The notes under the pieces are model-generated. The model ran no database searches. It saw only the letters and a list, made by a program, of their open reading frames with translations, and was not told where the DNA came from. Shown here piece after piece: positions 40,043-49,008 of a DNA stretch of 64,000 nucleotides. The stretch's first letter is position 1, and each line of letters opens with the position of its first letter. Source of the DNA: Leptospira licerasiae serovar Varillal str. VAR 010 (GTDB taxonomy: Bacteria > Spirochaetota > Leptospiria > Leptospirales > Leptospiraceae); NCBI RefSeq assembly GCF_000244755.1, contig NZ_AHOO02000006.1:186001-250000 (forward strand). The letters are read 5' to 3'. The position numbers and the translations under genes were made by a program.

Positions 40043-41347
40043 TCAATCTTGGATCTTGTAAGCCGATAGGCCTTCTCGGATTGCTTGGAACACCTTGTCC
40101 AAAGAAGATTTTGAAATATTATATGGTGGAGTGATATAAATCACATTGCCAAGCGGACGAAGGATGACTCCTTTCTCTTGGCAGATCCTACGGAATTCTC
40201 TCGCAAACGGATTTACATAACCGGGTCGGATCTTTCCTGTAAAAAGTTCTCCTACACCCACCGAACCGAGTACTCTTGTATTTTTTATCTTATCCGGAAA
40301 TTCAGCTCTAAGTTTGGCCCATCCTTCTTCCAGATAAGACTCCAATCGTTTTACGTCAGCGAGCCTATTTTCTTCTTTATAAATTCGTAATGATGCAAGC
40401 GCAGAAGCGCAACCCGGCGGATATCCGGTCATAGTGTGACCGTGATAGAACGCTTTTATAGGCTCAGAGGATAAGAATTCTTTATAGATCTCTTCTCTGA
40501 CCAAGGTCACAGCTAAGGGTAGAATTCCAGCTGTCAGCCCTTTTGCAAGAGCTATCATATCCGGACGAATGCCTGCCTTTTGATAAGCAAAATTTGCACC
40601 TGTTCTTCCGAAACCTGTAAACACTTCGTCCAAAAGAAGAAGCACATCATGACGTTCTGTGATCTCTCTAAGCCTAGTTAGAACGCTTGGCTTATGGAAT
40701 AACATACCTCCTGCGCCGGCGATCAAAGGTTCCATCACAACACCTACCACTTCTTCGGAGTGAGCGGATAAGTATGCCTCCAGTTCGTCCAAACAATCTT
40801 CTGCGCAGGAATGTGGGGATTTAGAAACAGGACAATCATGGCAAGCAGGAGAAGGAAAACTTTTTGTTTGAAATAATAAGCTTTGGAAGACCCGATTGAA
40901 TACGGAATCACCTCCAACGCTCATTGCGCCGATCGTGTCCCCGTGATAAGAATAGGAGAAGTTGATAAATACTTTTTTCTTTTGTCTGCCTTGGTTCCTA
41001 AAATATTGAAGTGCGATTTTAAGCATGATCTCAAGCGCAGTGGAACCGTTATCTGAATAGACAACCTTACGGAAGTTCCAGTCCGTAAATTCTAAAAGTT
41101 CATGAGCTAGTTCTAACGCCGGGGGATGTGTAAAACCTGCAAGAAGTACATGATCCAAGGAATCCAACTGTTTTTTGACGGCATCCACAAGTTTAGGATG
41201 ATTATGACCGTGGATACTCACCCACCAGGAAGAGATCGCATCTATATATTCTTTTCCGTTTTCATCATATAGAAATTCTCCCTTTGCTGAGACGATCTTT
41301 AAAGGAGGATCGGAATCTAGTTGGATTGTATAAGGATGCCAGATCAA
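40043..41347 (-). CDS. bioA: Adenosylmethionine-8-amino-7-oxononanoate aminotransferase
   Basis: A 434-residue class III aminotransferase that converts KAPA to DAPA with S-adenosylmethionine as amino donor. The N-terminal IWHPYT, ISSWWVSIHGHNHP, YSYHGDTIGAMSVGG, LLDEVFTGFGRTG, the Schiff-base Lys in ALAKGLTAGILPLA and FYHGHTMTGYPPGCASA are all typical of BioA. A cysteine-rich insert lies near residues 165-185. Start is TTG, overlapping the bioD stop (TTGA), so translation is probably coupled. Confidence 0.96.
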   Translation of the reverse strand: MIWHPYTIQLDSDPPLKIVSAKGEFLYDENGKEYIDAISSWWVSIHGHNHPKLVDAVKKQLDSLDHVLLAGFTHPPALELAHELLEFTDWNFRKVVYSDNGSTALEIMLKIALQYFRNQGRQKKKVFINFSYSYHGDTIGAMSVGGDSVFNRVFQSLLFQTKSFPSPACHDCPVSKSPHSCAEDCLDELEAYLSAHSEEVVGVVMEPLIAGAGGMLFHKPSVLTRLREITERHDVLLLLDEVFTGFGRTGANFAYQKAGIRPDMIALAKGLTAGILPLAVTLVREEIYKEFLSSEPIKAFYHGHTMTGYPPGCASALASLRIYKEENRLADVKRLESYLEEGWAKLRAEFPDKIKNTRVLGSVGVGELFTGKIRPGYVNPFAREFRRICQEKGVILRPLGNVIYITPPYNISKSSLDKVFQAIREGLSAYKIQD

Positions 41348-42009
41348 GGGAAAAGTAAGTCCGGAAGGATCCTATCCGGATCGAATTCATTTGCAACCTT
41401 ATCAAGGAATTCTTTTCTAGACAACTTTCTTTCCGGAAGAAGAAATGTCCCTAAAAGTCCGATTTCTGCCGCTTCTATAATGGTCCTAATATTGTCCGAA
41501 CGAAGAGGATTTTCAGGACCTATAAAAAATACACCTAAAAGTTTGATCTCTCTCTTTCGAAGCGCTTCAATCGACAATAACGTATGATTGATCGTTCCAA
41601 GCTCGGTAGAAGCTACCAATACCAATGGGATTTTTGCCTGCTCCACCAAGTCTGCCGTAAAATAATAACGATTGAGAGGAACATAAACTCCGCCTGCGCC
41701 TTCCACCAAAATTTTAGCGTCTTTGATACTGAATAGATGTCTGGAAAGTTCGTCCGTATCTACCGTCGTATTTTCCATTTCGGAAGCTAAATGAGGAGAA
41801 GCTGGAAGTTCGAATGTATAATAATTTTTTAAAAAGAAAGATTCATTGAGTCCGGTAAGATTCATGATCTTTACTCTGTCTGAATCCGTTCCTGTTTGGA
41901 TGGGTTTTAGATATTTTAGTCCAAGTTCTTCCGCATACTTTGCCATCATAAGAGCACAGAAGAATGTTTTACCTATATCGGTACCAGTTCCGGTTACAAA
42001 GATGGACAA
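41344..42009 (-). CDS. bioD: Dethiobiotin synthetase
   Basis: A 221-residue ATP-dependent carboxylase that closes the ureido ring of dethiobiotin. The P-loop is VTGTGTDIGKTFFCA, with YLKPIQTGTD and LVEGAGGVYVPLN as further signatures. It starts with TTG two bases after the bioF stop and its own stop overlaps the bioA TTG. The C-terminus is extended compared with E. coli BioD only slightly. Confidence 0.96.
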   Translation of the reverse strand: MSIFVTGTGTDIGKTFFCALMMAKYAEELGLKYLKPIQTGTDSDRVKIMNLTGLNESFFLKNYYTFELPASPHLASEMENTTVDTDELSRHLFSIKDAKILVEGAGGVYVPLNRYYFTADLVEQAKIPLVLVASTELGTINHTLLSIEALRKREIKLLGVFFIGPENPLRSDNIRTIIEAAEIGLLGTFLLPERKLSRKEFLDKVANEFDPDRILPDLLFP

Positions 42010-42011
42010 GC

Positions 42012-43151
42012 TTAATTCTCCCGAACCAATTGTATGAATTTTTCCAGATCCTTTCTGGCAATCTTAGAATTGAGAGAAACACGGATCCTGGAAATATCCA
42101 CGGTAGGAGGACGGATCGCCTTGGCTTGGAATCCGTTTTGATATAGAATGGAAGAAAGTTCCAATGCTTGTTCTTCCGAACCCATGAGTATAGGTATAAT
42201 TTGAGTATTAGAATTTCCTGTATTATATCCGATCCGGTGGAGAGAAGTTCTGAAAAATTCAGAATTCTCTTCTAATATACTTCTTTCCTTGTTCATCAAT
42301 TTTGCTAAACGAATAGCAACCCTACCCGCATGAGCGATTGCAGGAAGAGGCCCTGTGGAGAACACAAAAGTACGAGCAGAATGAAGCAGATACTTTCTGG
42401 CATCTTTAGAAGTAGAAATAACTGCGCCTTCTAAACCGAGCGCTTTTCCTAAAGTAGACATTCTAAAATCTATTTCAGAAGATCTAGAGATACTTTTTTC
42501 TAGGGAAACTCCGGCTCCATCTTTCCCGAAAAGTCCGATCGCATGAGCCTCATCTAGGTAAAGTAACGCCCCATATTTTTCTTTCAGATCGATTAATGCA
42601 GATATATCCGTTTTGTCCCCGTCCATACTGAATACGGATTCGGTGACGATCATCTTATGTTTTGTGCCGGAATATTTTTTTAGGGAATTTTCTAGATCGT
42701 TTAGATCGGAATGTTTATAATATACTTTTTTAGCGCCGGAAAGTCGAACTCCATCCATTAAAGAAGCATGATTTTTTCGATCGCAAAAGATTGTATAAGA
42801 AGGATCTGCAACGCAAGAAATCGTTCCAAGGTTGGCGGCATATCCGTTTGCGAAGAAGAGTGAATCCTCCGATTGGACCCAATCAGAGAAATCATTTTCC
42901 AATTCTTCGAATACTGTTCTGTGACCTCGAACTAAACGGCTGGCAGTGGAACCCGCACCATAAATATCGATCCCTTCTTTTAGAGCTTGGATTACTTCAG
43001 GATGAGTAGAAAGTCCTAGATAATCATTGGAGCAAAGATCCAGACCAGAAGGAGGATCCAGGGTCCGGATCCGATTCTGAGATTCTAACCTAGAAAAGAA
43101 GGCAGGAAGCTCCGAAAAAAAAGGAAGTTTCGAGGATTGCGTTTCCTGCAC
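42012..43151 (-). CDS. bioF: 8-amino-7-oxononanoate synthase
   Basis: A 379-residue alpha-oxoamine synthase joining pimeloyl thioester and alanine. Visible are LDLCSNDYLGLSTHPEV, GSTASRLVRGH, YLDEAHAIGLFGKDGAG and the PLP lysine in MSTLGKALGLEGAV. Start is GTG with ACGGAA eight bases upstream. It follows mdh by 16 bases, so mdh read-through may transcribe the bio genes. No BirA-type palindrome (TTGTAAACC-like) was seen upstream. Confidence 0.95.
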   Translation of the reverse strand: MQETQSSKLPFFSELPAFFSRLESQNRIRTLDPPSGLDLCSNDYLGLSTHPEVIQALKEGIDIYGAGSTASRLVRGHRTVFEELENDFSDWVQSEDSLFFANGYAANLGTISCVADPSYTIFCDRKNHASLMDGVRLSGAKKVYYKHSDLNDLENSLKKYSGTKHKMIVTESVFSMDGDKTDISALIDLKEKYGALLYLDEAHAIGLFGKDGAGVSLEKSISRSSEIDFRMSTLGKALGLEGAVISTSKDARKYLLHSARTFVFSTGPLPAIAHAGRVAIRLAKLMNKERSILEENSEFFRTSLHRIGYNTGNSNTQIIPILMGSEEQALELSSILYQNGFQAKAIRPPTVDISRIRVSLNSKIARKDLEKFIQLVREN

Positions 43152-43167
43152 AGGTTTTCCGTAGGGA

Positions 43168-44148
43168 TTATAACATCCCTTTTACTTCGTCTCTTTCTGA
43201 TTTAAGTTCGTCATGCGTTATATTGAACTTTTCTTTTGCGAAGTCGTTCAATTCTAATCCTTTAACGATCTCAACCTTATTTCCGTCCGACTTCACTGGG
43301 TATCCGAAGATGAGTCCCTTATCGGCTCCGTAAGATCCGTCTGAAGTTACAGCAACGCTGAACCAATCTCCTGCCGGAGTAGGAGTAATGATCTGACGAA
43401 CAGTATCCACAACTCCGTTAGCAGCGGATGCAGCAGAAGAAGCTCCCCTTGCTTTGATGATCTCGGCTCCACGTTGTTGAACGTTCTTAATAAAATCGCC
43501 TTTTAACCATTCATGATCCTTGATCACATCAGTTGCCACTTTTCCGCCGATCTTAGCGTTATAGAAATCAGGGTATTGAGTAGAAGAGTGATTTCCCCAG
43601 ATCGCAACGTTAGTTACATCTTTTACCAAATTTCCAGACTTGATCGCAAGTTGGGATTTAGCGCGGTTCTCATCCAGCTTAGTCATTGCAAACCAACGAT
43701 CCGTAGGAACTCCTTTCGCATTGTTCATAGCGATAAGACAGTTCGTATTACAAGGGTTTCCGACAACCAGAACTCTTACGTCTGAAGAAGCGTTCTTTTC
43801 GATCGCTTTTCCTTGGTTCACGAAAATTCCACCGTTAATTTTGAGAAGGTCGCTTCTCTCCATTCCTGCTTTTCTTGGAACGGAGCCTACTAAAAGCGCC
43901 CAGTTAATGTCTTTAAAAGCGACATCCAGATCCGCGGAAACACTTACTTTTTGCAAAAGAGGAAAGGCGCAGTCTTCTAATTCCATGATCACACCTTTAG
44001 CAGCAGGAAGAGCCGCTTCCAGTTCCAACATTTGGATCTCTACAGGGGTGTCCGCTCCGAACATCTGACCGGATGCGATCCTAAATAATAAAGAATATCC
44101 TATCTGCCCTGCGGCACCCGTAACTGCTACCTTAACTGTTTTTGCCAT
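43168..44148 (-). CDS. mdh: Malate dehydrogenase
   Basis: A 326-residue NAD-dependent enzyme of the citric-acid cycle, of the cytosolic-type MDH group ([21 protein letters not shown] near the start; [32 protein letters not shown]; catalytic His in [13 protein letters not shown]). TAGGAG lies about eight bases before the ATG. It lies between the DsbA-like gene (31 bases) and bioF (16 bases), suggesting one long transcript. Confidence 0.97.
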   Translation of the reverse strand: MAKTVKVAVTGAAGQIGYSLLFRIASGQMFGADTPVEIQMLELEAALPAAKGVIMELEDCAFPLLQKVSVSADLDVAFKDINWALLVGSVPRKAGMERSDLLKINGGIFVNQGKAIEKNASSDVRVLVVGNPCNTNCLIAMNNAKGVPTDRWFAMTKLDENRAKSQLAIKSGNLVKDVTNVAIWGNHSSTQYPDFYNAKIGGKVATDVIKDHEWLKGDFIKNVQQRGAEIIKARGASSAASAANGVVDTVRQIITPTPAGDWFSVAVTSDGSYGADKGLIFGYPVKSDGNKVEIVKGLELNDFAKEKFNITHDELKSERDEVKGML

Positions 44149-44179
44149 TTGAAACTCCTAACTTTTTATATACTAGAGC

Positions 44180-45247
44180 TTAGTTGTTTTTCAGCTCTTC
44201 GTCGATGATCTTCGTGAAATTTTGGATCGGCATATTGCCTTCCACTAAAATACCGTTAATGAAGAATGCAGGTGTTCCGTTCACGCCGTAACTTTGGCCA
44301 GCCTGCATATCCGCTTCAATCTCGCTTTTGATCTTATCCTCGTCGGCGATACAACGATTGAAAGCTCCCATGTCCAAACCGACTTGCTGAGCTAGTTTGA
44401 TTACATTCCCTTTTTCTAATTTTCTTCCGTTTTCGAAAAGAAGGCTATTGTACTGCCAGTATTTTCCCTGAGGAATAGAACAATTTGCCGCAACGTGAGC
44501 GAACATTGCGTTTCTGTGGAAATCCATAGGGAAATCCCTAAAGACCCATTTTATTTTATCCTTATACTGTTCTCTGAGCGCTTTTGTAGTAGTTTGGCTC
44601 ATAGCGCAATAGGGACATTCGAAATCCGAAAATTCTACTATGGTAACTTTTGCATCATTAGGTCCGATAGTCGGATTTTCGCTAGGATCTATCGCAACTC
44701 TAGTAGGAGGAGGAAGTTCAGGTCCTATGATCTCTGTATTATATTCTTCTCTCATTCTTCCGAAGAATGATTGTCTTTCCCTATCCGCTTGGACCGCTTT
44801 TAAATATTTTACGATCTCGTCTTGGACGGCAGCTAAAGATTTTCCTTTTAGTCCAGGCTCATTCTTGAATTGGTTGTATGCAGCGACAACTTCGTCTTGG
44901 ACCGGCTCATATCCTCTTCCGAACTTAGTAAGTTCTTCTACAGGAATTCCTTTCGCAGCCGCTTCTTTTTTTAAGATCTCTTGAGAAGCAAGTTGGGAGA
45001 AAAGTCTGTACATCTGCTGGTTATTTTCCTGCAGATACTTACGATAAGCAGCCGGGTTCTCCTTTTTCACATCGGAGATAGTATAGAATCCGAATGTGCC
45101 TATCCTCATATAATGTTCAGGGATGAAGAACTTCACAATAGGATAAATAGATAATAGAACGTAACCTAAGAAGACCCAAGGAAGTGCCGCCTTGAATTTC
45201 TGACCAAAAACTCGGTCTAACAGAGTGGAAGAAGTTTCTTCAGACAT
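44180..45247 (-). CDS. Membrane-anchored DsbA-family thiol oxidoreductase
   Basis: A 355-residue protein. One hydrophobic helix at about 20-37 (WVFLGYVLLSIYPIVKFFI) anchors it, with the rest in the periplasm. The thioredoxin-fold domain starts near residue 195 (VTIVEFSDFECPYCAMSQT) with a CPYC active site and a cis-proline in VNGTPAFFINGILV. The region 60-180 is helical and resembles a chaperone-like arm. It may form or shuffle disulfides in exported proteins. AAGGA precedes the ATG. Confidence 0.88.
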   Translation of the reverse strand: MSEETSSTLLDRVFGQKFKAALPWVFLGYVLLSIYPIVKFFIPEHYMRIGTFGFYTISDVKKENPAAYRKYLQENNQQMYRLFSQLASQEILKKEAAAKGIPVEELTKFGRGYEPVQDEVVAAYNQFKNEPGLKGKSLAAVQDEIVKYLKAVQADRERQSFFGRMREEYNTEIIGPELPPPTRVAIDPSENPTIGPNDAKVTIVEFSDFECPYCAMSQTTTKALREQYKDKIKWVFRDFPMDFHRNAMFAHVAANCSIPQGKYWQYNSLLFENGRKLEKGNVIKLAQQVGLDMGAFNRCIADEDKIKSEIEADMQAGQSYGVNGTPAFFINGILVEGNMPIQNFTKIIDEELKNN

Positions 45248-45414
45248 AATATCCTTACCAAAGGGAGAAAAGCTCCCCTACCAGCCAATTTAGAAAGCTG
45301 AGTATGGGAGGCAAACGAATAATTCGGGGCATGAAAAAGGCAGAAATCGGCGAGAATCCATAGGAAAAAAACCGTTCAAATTCCGGCTTATAAAGGAATT
45401 ATTTCGAAAAAAAA

Positions 45415-45441
45415 TTAAGCAAGCGATCGGATTTCCGATAG
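45415..45441 (+). promoter_or_regulatory. Candidate flagellar sigma-28-type promoter
   Basis: TTAA (45415-45418), a 15-base spacer and TCCGATAG (45434-45441) resemble the sigma-28 consensus TAAA-N15-GCCGATAA at 3/4 and 6/8 positions. It lies 36 bases before the ATG at 45478. I aligned it by eye, so chance similarity is possible. Confidence 0.25.
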
Positions 45442-45477
45442 GAATTAATAGGGACCTGAAAACGGAGGTTTAGGTTT

Positions 45478-45801
45478 ATGAACGTAAATGGGATACATTC
45501 GGGACAGTATCCGGCGCCGGCGACATGGTCTCCGGTACCAAGAGAGACTAAACCCGAAAATGAACCAATTGGCGATGTATTGGATATCCAAGCTGTCGAT
45601 TGGAAAGGAATCAAACTGAAAAACGAACCAAAAGCAGATGAATTGGTAATGAAACCGAGTCCAGTAAGTGCAGAGGAAAGATTGAGCCAAGTGATCAGTC
45701 CGGAACAAATGAAAGATCTTTTATCTATGATCGTAAGTTCCAGATTTAGCTCAGTCTCGGAAACGAAGACCGGTCGCGGTAAGATAGATTTAAAAGGCTA
45801 A
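45478..45801 (+). CDS. Hypothetical protein, 107 residues, proline-rich N-terminus
   Basis: No domain recognised. The first 70 residues are rich in Pro, Glu and Lys and probably disordered. A short helical part follows (AEERLSQVISPEQMKDLLSMIV), then a basic tail. No signal peptide. GGAGG stands nine bases before the ATG. It is three bases upstream of a membrane protein gene, so they form a two-gene unit. A candidate sigma-28 promoter upstream hints at, but does not show, a motility link. Confidence 0.65.
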   Translation: MNVNGIHSGQYPAPATWSPVPRETKPENEPIGDVLDIQAVDWKGIKLKNEPKADELVMKPSPVSAEERLSQVISPEQMKDLLSMIVSSRFSSVSETKTGRGKIDLKG

Positions 45802-45804
45802 AAC

Positions 45805-46449
45805 TTGTCTTTTGAGTTAGGTCTTGTATTTTCACCCAAGCTGGATTTAGCCTTAGGAGTCCTGTCGCTCATTGCTGTCTCAGGAATGGGATTCTTTTTC
45901 TATTGGGAAGTTCTACGCCCATATGCTGCCAAAACACGCCCAGGCCAAATGGACCCTCCGGAAGAAGGCGACACCTACGAGATCGTAGTTCCAGAAAGCA
46001 CCAGATTTTATAAATTTTCAGTAGGCCAAGTTTATGGAGACATCCCTACTCTCTGTAAATCCATACAAGACGATCATCTAGTATTCTTATTAAAAAAAGG
46101 TAAAGATACGGAAGATTATGATATTCTAATTAATCGTTCCGGCCCTGCAATTATGAAACCGCCTCGTATGCAACACTTTGCCAAAATGGAATCCCAGGAA
46201 AAATTGGAAAGCCATGAGGTAATAGGACAAACTGCATCCTTTAGGATCTCAGATAAGATCATCAAAGATCGTATGACCCAATATTTCGAGATAGGGCTAA
46301 CCTCTAACTTTTTCGTAAATAAGTTAGGAAAGGAAAGAATGAGATTCATATTCTCGGTCCAAAAGATCCATCCCGGACTTGCTACCAGATCCAGGGACAA
46401 AAAAGGACTATATTCCTTTGGAAAAGAAAGATCTTCGGAAGAAGATTAA
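45805..46449 (+). CDS. Hypothetical protein with one N-terminal membrane helix
   Basis: A 214-residue protein with one hydrophobic segment near residues 12-33 (LDLALGVLSLIAVSGMGFFFYW). The remainder is a soluble, strand-rich domain (YEIVVPESTRFYKFSVGQVYG; MRFIFSVQKIHPGL). Start is TTG three bases after the upstream stop, with AAGG eight bases before it. The C-terminal tail is charged. No family recognised. Its stop overlaps that of convergent thrB by four bases. Confidence 0.65.
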   Translation: MSFELGLVFSPKLDLALGVLSLIAVSGMGFFFYWEVLRPYAAKTRPGQMDPPEEGDTYEIVVPESTRFYKFSVGQVYGDIPTLCKSIQDDHLVFLLKKGKDTEDYDILINRSGPAIMKPPRMQHFAKMESQEKLESHEVIGQTASFRISDKIIKDRMTQYFEIGLTSNFFVNKLGKERMRFIFSVQKIHPGLATRSRDKKGLYSFGKERSSEED

Positions 46450-47423
46450 GATATTTTTCTAAAAGAGATCTTAGCTCCTGTGGTGTCCGGAGAAAGGCGG
46501 ACTAACCTACAAGGTATTCCCGATCTATCTGAAAATTGTTTTGTAAGCTCCAAGAATTTTTTCTCCAATCTTTTGGAGTCTTTTCTTCTGGTATAGACAA
46601 GAACAGCAGGACCGCTCCCGGAGAGAGAAACGCCTATCGCTGATTTTTCAATCTCTTGAACCAAAGGTAAGAGTGGAAATTCTGAATTCATTCTATAAGG
46701 AGTATGGATCTTATCTTCCAACGCTCTTTTTAGAAGTCCAGGTTCTCCTGAATCCAAGAATTCCCACCAGGTAGACATTCTACTTAGGTTAAAAATAATA
46801 TCAGAAATTGGGTACGTATCCGGAAGACATTTCCTAGAATGATTTGTTGAGATCTCCAATTCCGGAATTAGAAAGAAACAATGTATATTCTTAGGGAATT
46901 TTCTTTTAAAATAATAAAGTTTGTCCTCTGCGAAATAGGAGAAAACAAATCCTCCTAAATAAGCGGGAGTCGTATTATCAGGATGACCTTCTAATAATGC
47001 AAGTTGGTACAAAAACTCAGATTCGCTCGGAGGTTTTGTATCCGGAAAATACATCTCCTGCGCAAACCTTGCCGCAGAAAATCCCGCAACCACTGCGCTT
47101 GCACTAGAGCCCAAACCTCCTTTTAAAGGAAGTCCTAACTCCATAGTCACTGAATAAGGAATCGGAGAAGTGGGAATACTTGTTTGTTTAGAAACAAATA
47201 CTTCGAAATATGTTTTATAAGATTGTAAAACGAGATCCTCTTCATCCGTAAATACAGGAGCGGAAGATCCTTTGACATTTCTAGTGAACACAGAGGTCTT
47301 TCCGAATTCAAAACTGAATTCGTTATAAATCTGGAATGCCAATCCTAATAGATCGAAACCGGAGCCTAAATTAGCGGAAGTTCCAGGGACCTTAATTTGG
47401 AATTTGTATTTTGGCGTGCTCAT
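46446..47423 (-). CDS. thrB: Homoserine kinase
   Basis: A 325-residue GHMP kinase that phosphorylates homoserine in threonine synthesis. N-terminal VPGTSANLGSGFDLLGLA, the ATP loop LPLKGGLGSSASAVVAGF and the C-terminal GVSLSGSGPAVLVYT define the family. Single gene, convergent with the membrane protein gene and divergent from the symporter gene. Confidence 0.95.
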   Translation of the reverse strand: MSTPKYKFQIKVPGTSANLGSGFDLLGLAFQIYNEFSFEFGKTSVFTRNVKGSSAPVFTDEEDLVLQSYKTYFEVFVSKQTSIPTSPIPYSVTMELGLPLKGGLGSSASAVVAGFSAARFAQEMYFPDTKPPSESEFLYQLALLEGHPDNTTPAYLGGFVFSYFAEDKLYYFKRKFPKNIHCFFLIPELEISTNHSRKCLPDTYPISDIIFNLSRMSTWWEFLDSGEPGLLKRALEDKIHTPYRMNSEFPLLPLVQEIEKSAIGVSLSGSGPAVLVYTRRKDSKRLEKKFLELTKQFSDRSGIPCRLVRLSPDTTGAKISFRKIS

Positions 47424-47541
47424 AGCCGAGTATCCGGATTTTCTGCCATCTTTTGAGAAATTCTCCGATCGTCATTTGCTTTTCTAAAACGAAAAGAATT
47501 CTGATTTGCGCTTAGATTTGCGGAAGAAAGAATGTTCGCGT

Positions 47542-49008
47542 ATGCATTTTGCTTGGTCCGATGCTTTGGTTCTATTTTTTTATTTCGGGATCGTTCTGTA
47601 CTTCGGTTATAAATCCGGACGTAAAAGTTCGGAATCTAAGGAATTCTTCTTAGCGAACAGATCTCTTTCTTGGGTTCCGCTTTCGCTTTCCATTGTAGCG
47701 ACGGAAACCTCTGCATTGACCTTTCTTTCCGTTCCGGGAATTGCTTATTCTGGAAACTTCACATTCTTGCAAGTTGTGTTCGGATATATTTTAGGAAGAA
47801 CAGTAGTTGCCCTAGTTCTCATCCCACTCACCTATCATCATAATTTTCTCTCCGTTTACGAATGGGTAGGGACCAGATTCGGAAGAAAGTCCCAAAAAAC
47901 AATGTCCGGCCTTTTTTCAGTGACTCGAATTTTAGGAGATGGGGTAAGACTTTACGCCTCTACACTTCCTGTAGCGATGTTGTTAGAGTTTGGACTTCCT
48001 AAAATTTTACCTTATTCTTTCACACAATATTCGATTGGAGTTTGTACCTTACTTATAGTGACCTTGATCACAGTTTTATATACGATGCAAGGTGGATTCA
48101 GATCCGTTGTTTGGGTGGATACTTTACAATATTTCGTATATGTATTTGGTGGAGTATTTGCACTCGTTCTTCTATACAAATCAAATCCGGAACCTTTTGC
48201 GGTTATATCATCCGCTTGGAATGGAAACAAACTTAAGTTCTTAGAATGGGAGAATACTTCCGCTACTTACTTCCTACCTTGGGCGGTTTTGGGCGGTGCA
48301 TTGCTGAGTTTAGGAACCCATGGAGCGGACCAAATGTTTATCCAAAGATCACTCGCCGCCAAAAACGTAAAAGACGCTCAAAAGGCTATGATCGGTTCCG
48401 GAATTGCCGTATTCTTTCAAATGATATTGTTCTTGGGGATCGGGACATTCTTATTCTACAAATTTAACGGGCAGACAATCCCACAAGACAAAGTATTCTC
48501 CAAGTTTCTAATAGAAGAAGTTCCGGCTCCGTTTTTAGGGTTACTACTTTCCGGAATATTAGCTTCTACCATGTCTACATTATCCAGTTCAATAAACTCG
48601 TTATCATTGACTGCAAAGGCGGATTTCGGATGGAATCTAGGAGGACAGAAAATTTCTTCTTTGTTCTTTGGGATCCTACTTTTCTGTAGCTCCTTCTTCT
48701 TTTTTTCCCTTCCTGAAAAATATACAAAAGGACTTTTGGAATTAGGGCTAAAGATCTCTTCTTTTACTGTAGGCTCAATGGTAGCGGTTTTTTTAACCGA
48801 AGTGATCCCGTTCTTAAGAAAGAAGATTATTGTCTCCGACCTTGGATTGGCTTTGGCTTTAGCGAGTTCTATCTTAGTGACTGGGATTTCAGGAACAGTA
48901 AAAAACTATAATTTTACGGTTCTTGTCCCGTTAGGCATGATCCTATTCTGGACCTTTGCCTTGGTCTCTGGATTTATTTTTCCCGACCGGAAACGATCGA
49001 ATCCATAA
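47542..49008 (+). CDS. Sodium:solute symporter family protein
   Basis: I prefer the ATG at 47542 (MHFAWSDALVLFFYFG, 488 residues) to the TTG at 47506, which would add a charged head before the first helix. About 13 hydrophobic segments are present. SSS-family features include FFLANRSLSWVPLSLSIVATETSALTF near residue 30 and the region LASTMSTLSSSINSLS. These proteins import a solute with Na+; the substrate (sugar, amino acid, organic acid) cannot be read. The 3' end overlaps the convergent hydrolase gene by 35 bases. Confidence 0.9.
   Translation: MHFAWSDALVLFFYFGIVLYFGYKSGRKSSESKEFFLANRSLSWVPLSLSIVATETSALTFLSVPGIAYSGNFTFLQVVFGYILGRTVVALVLIPLTYHHNFLSVYEWVGTRFGRKSQKTMSGLFSVTRILGDGVRLYASTLPVAMLLEFGLPKILPYSFTQYSIGVCTLLIVTLITVLYTMQGGFRSVVWVDTLQYFVYVFGGVFALVLLYKSNPEPFAVISSAWNGNKLKFLEWENTSATYFLPWAVLGGALLSLGTHGADQMFIQRSLAAKNVKDAQKAMIGSGIAVFFQMILFLGIGTFLFYKFNGQTIPQDKVFSKFLIEEVPAPFLGLLLSGILASTMSTLSSSINSLSLTAKADFGWNLGGQKISSLFFGILLFCSSFFFFSLPEKYTKGLLELGLKISSFTVGSMVAVFLTEVIPFLRKKIIVSDLGLALALASSILVTGISGTVKNYNFTVLVPLGMILFWTFALVSGFIFPDRKRSNP

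Noticed and set aside
45263..45277. GGGAG-AAAAG-CTCCC hairpin just upstream of the DsbA-like gene
   Set aside because: Five pairs only, no T-run and no known riboswitch shape; not strong enough to call.
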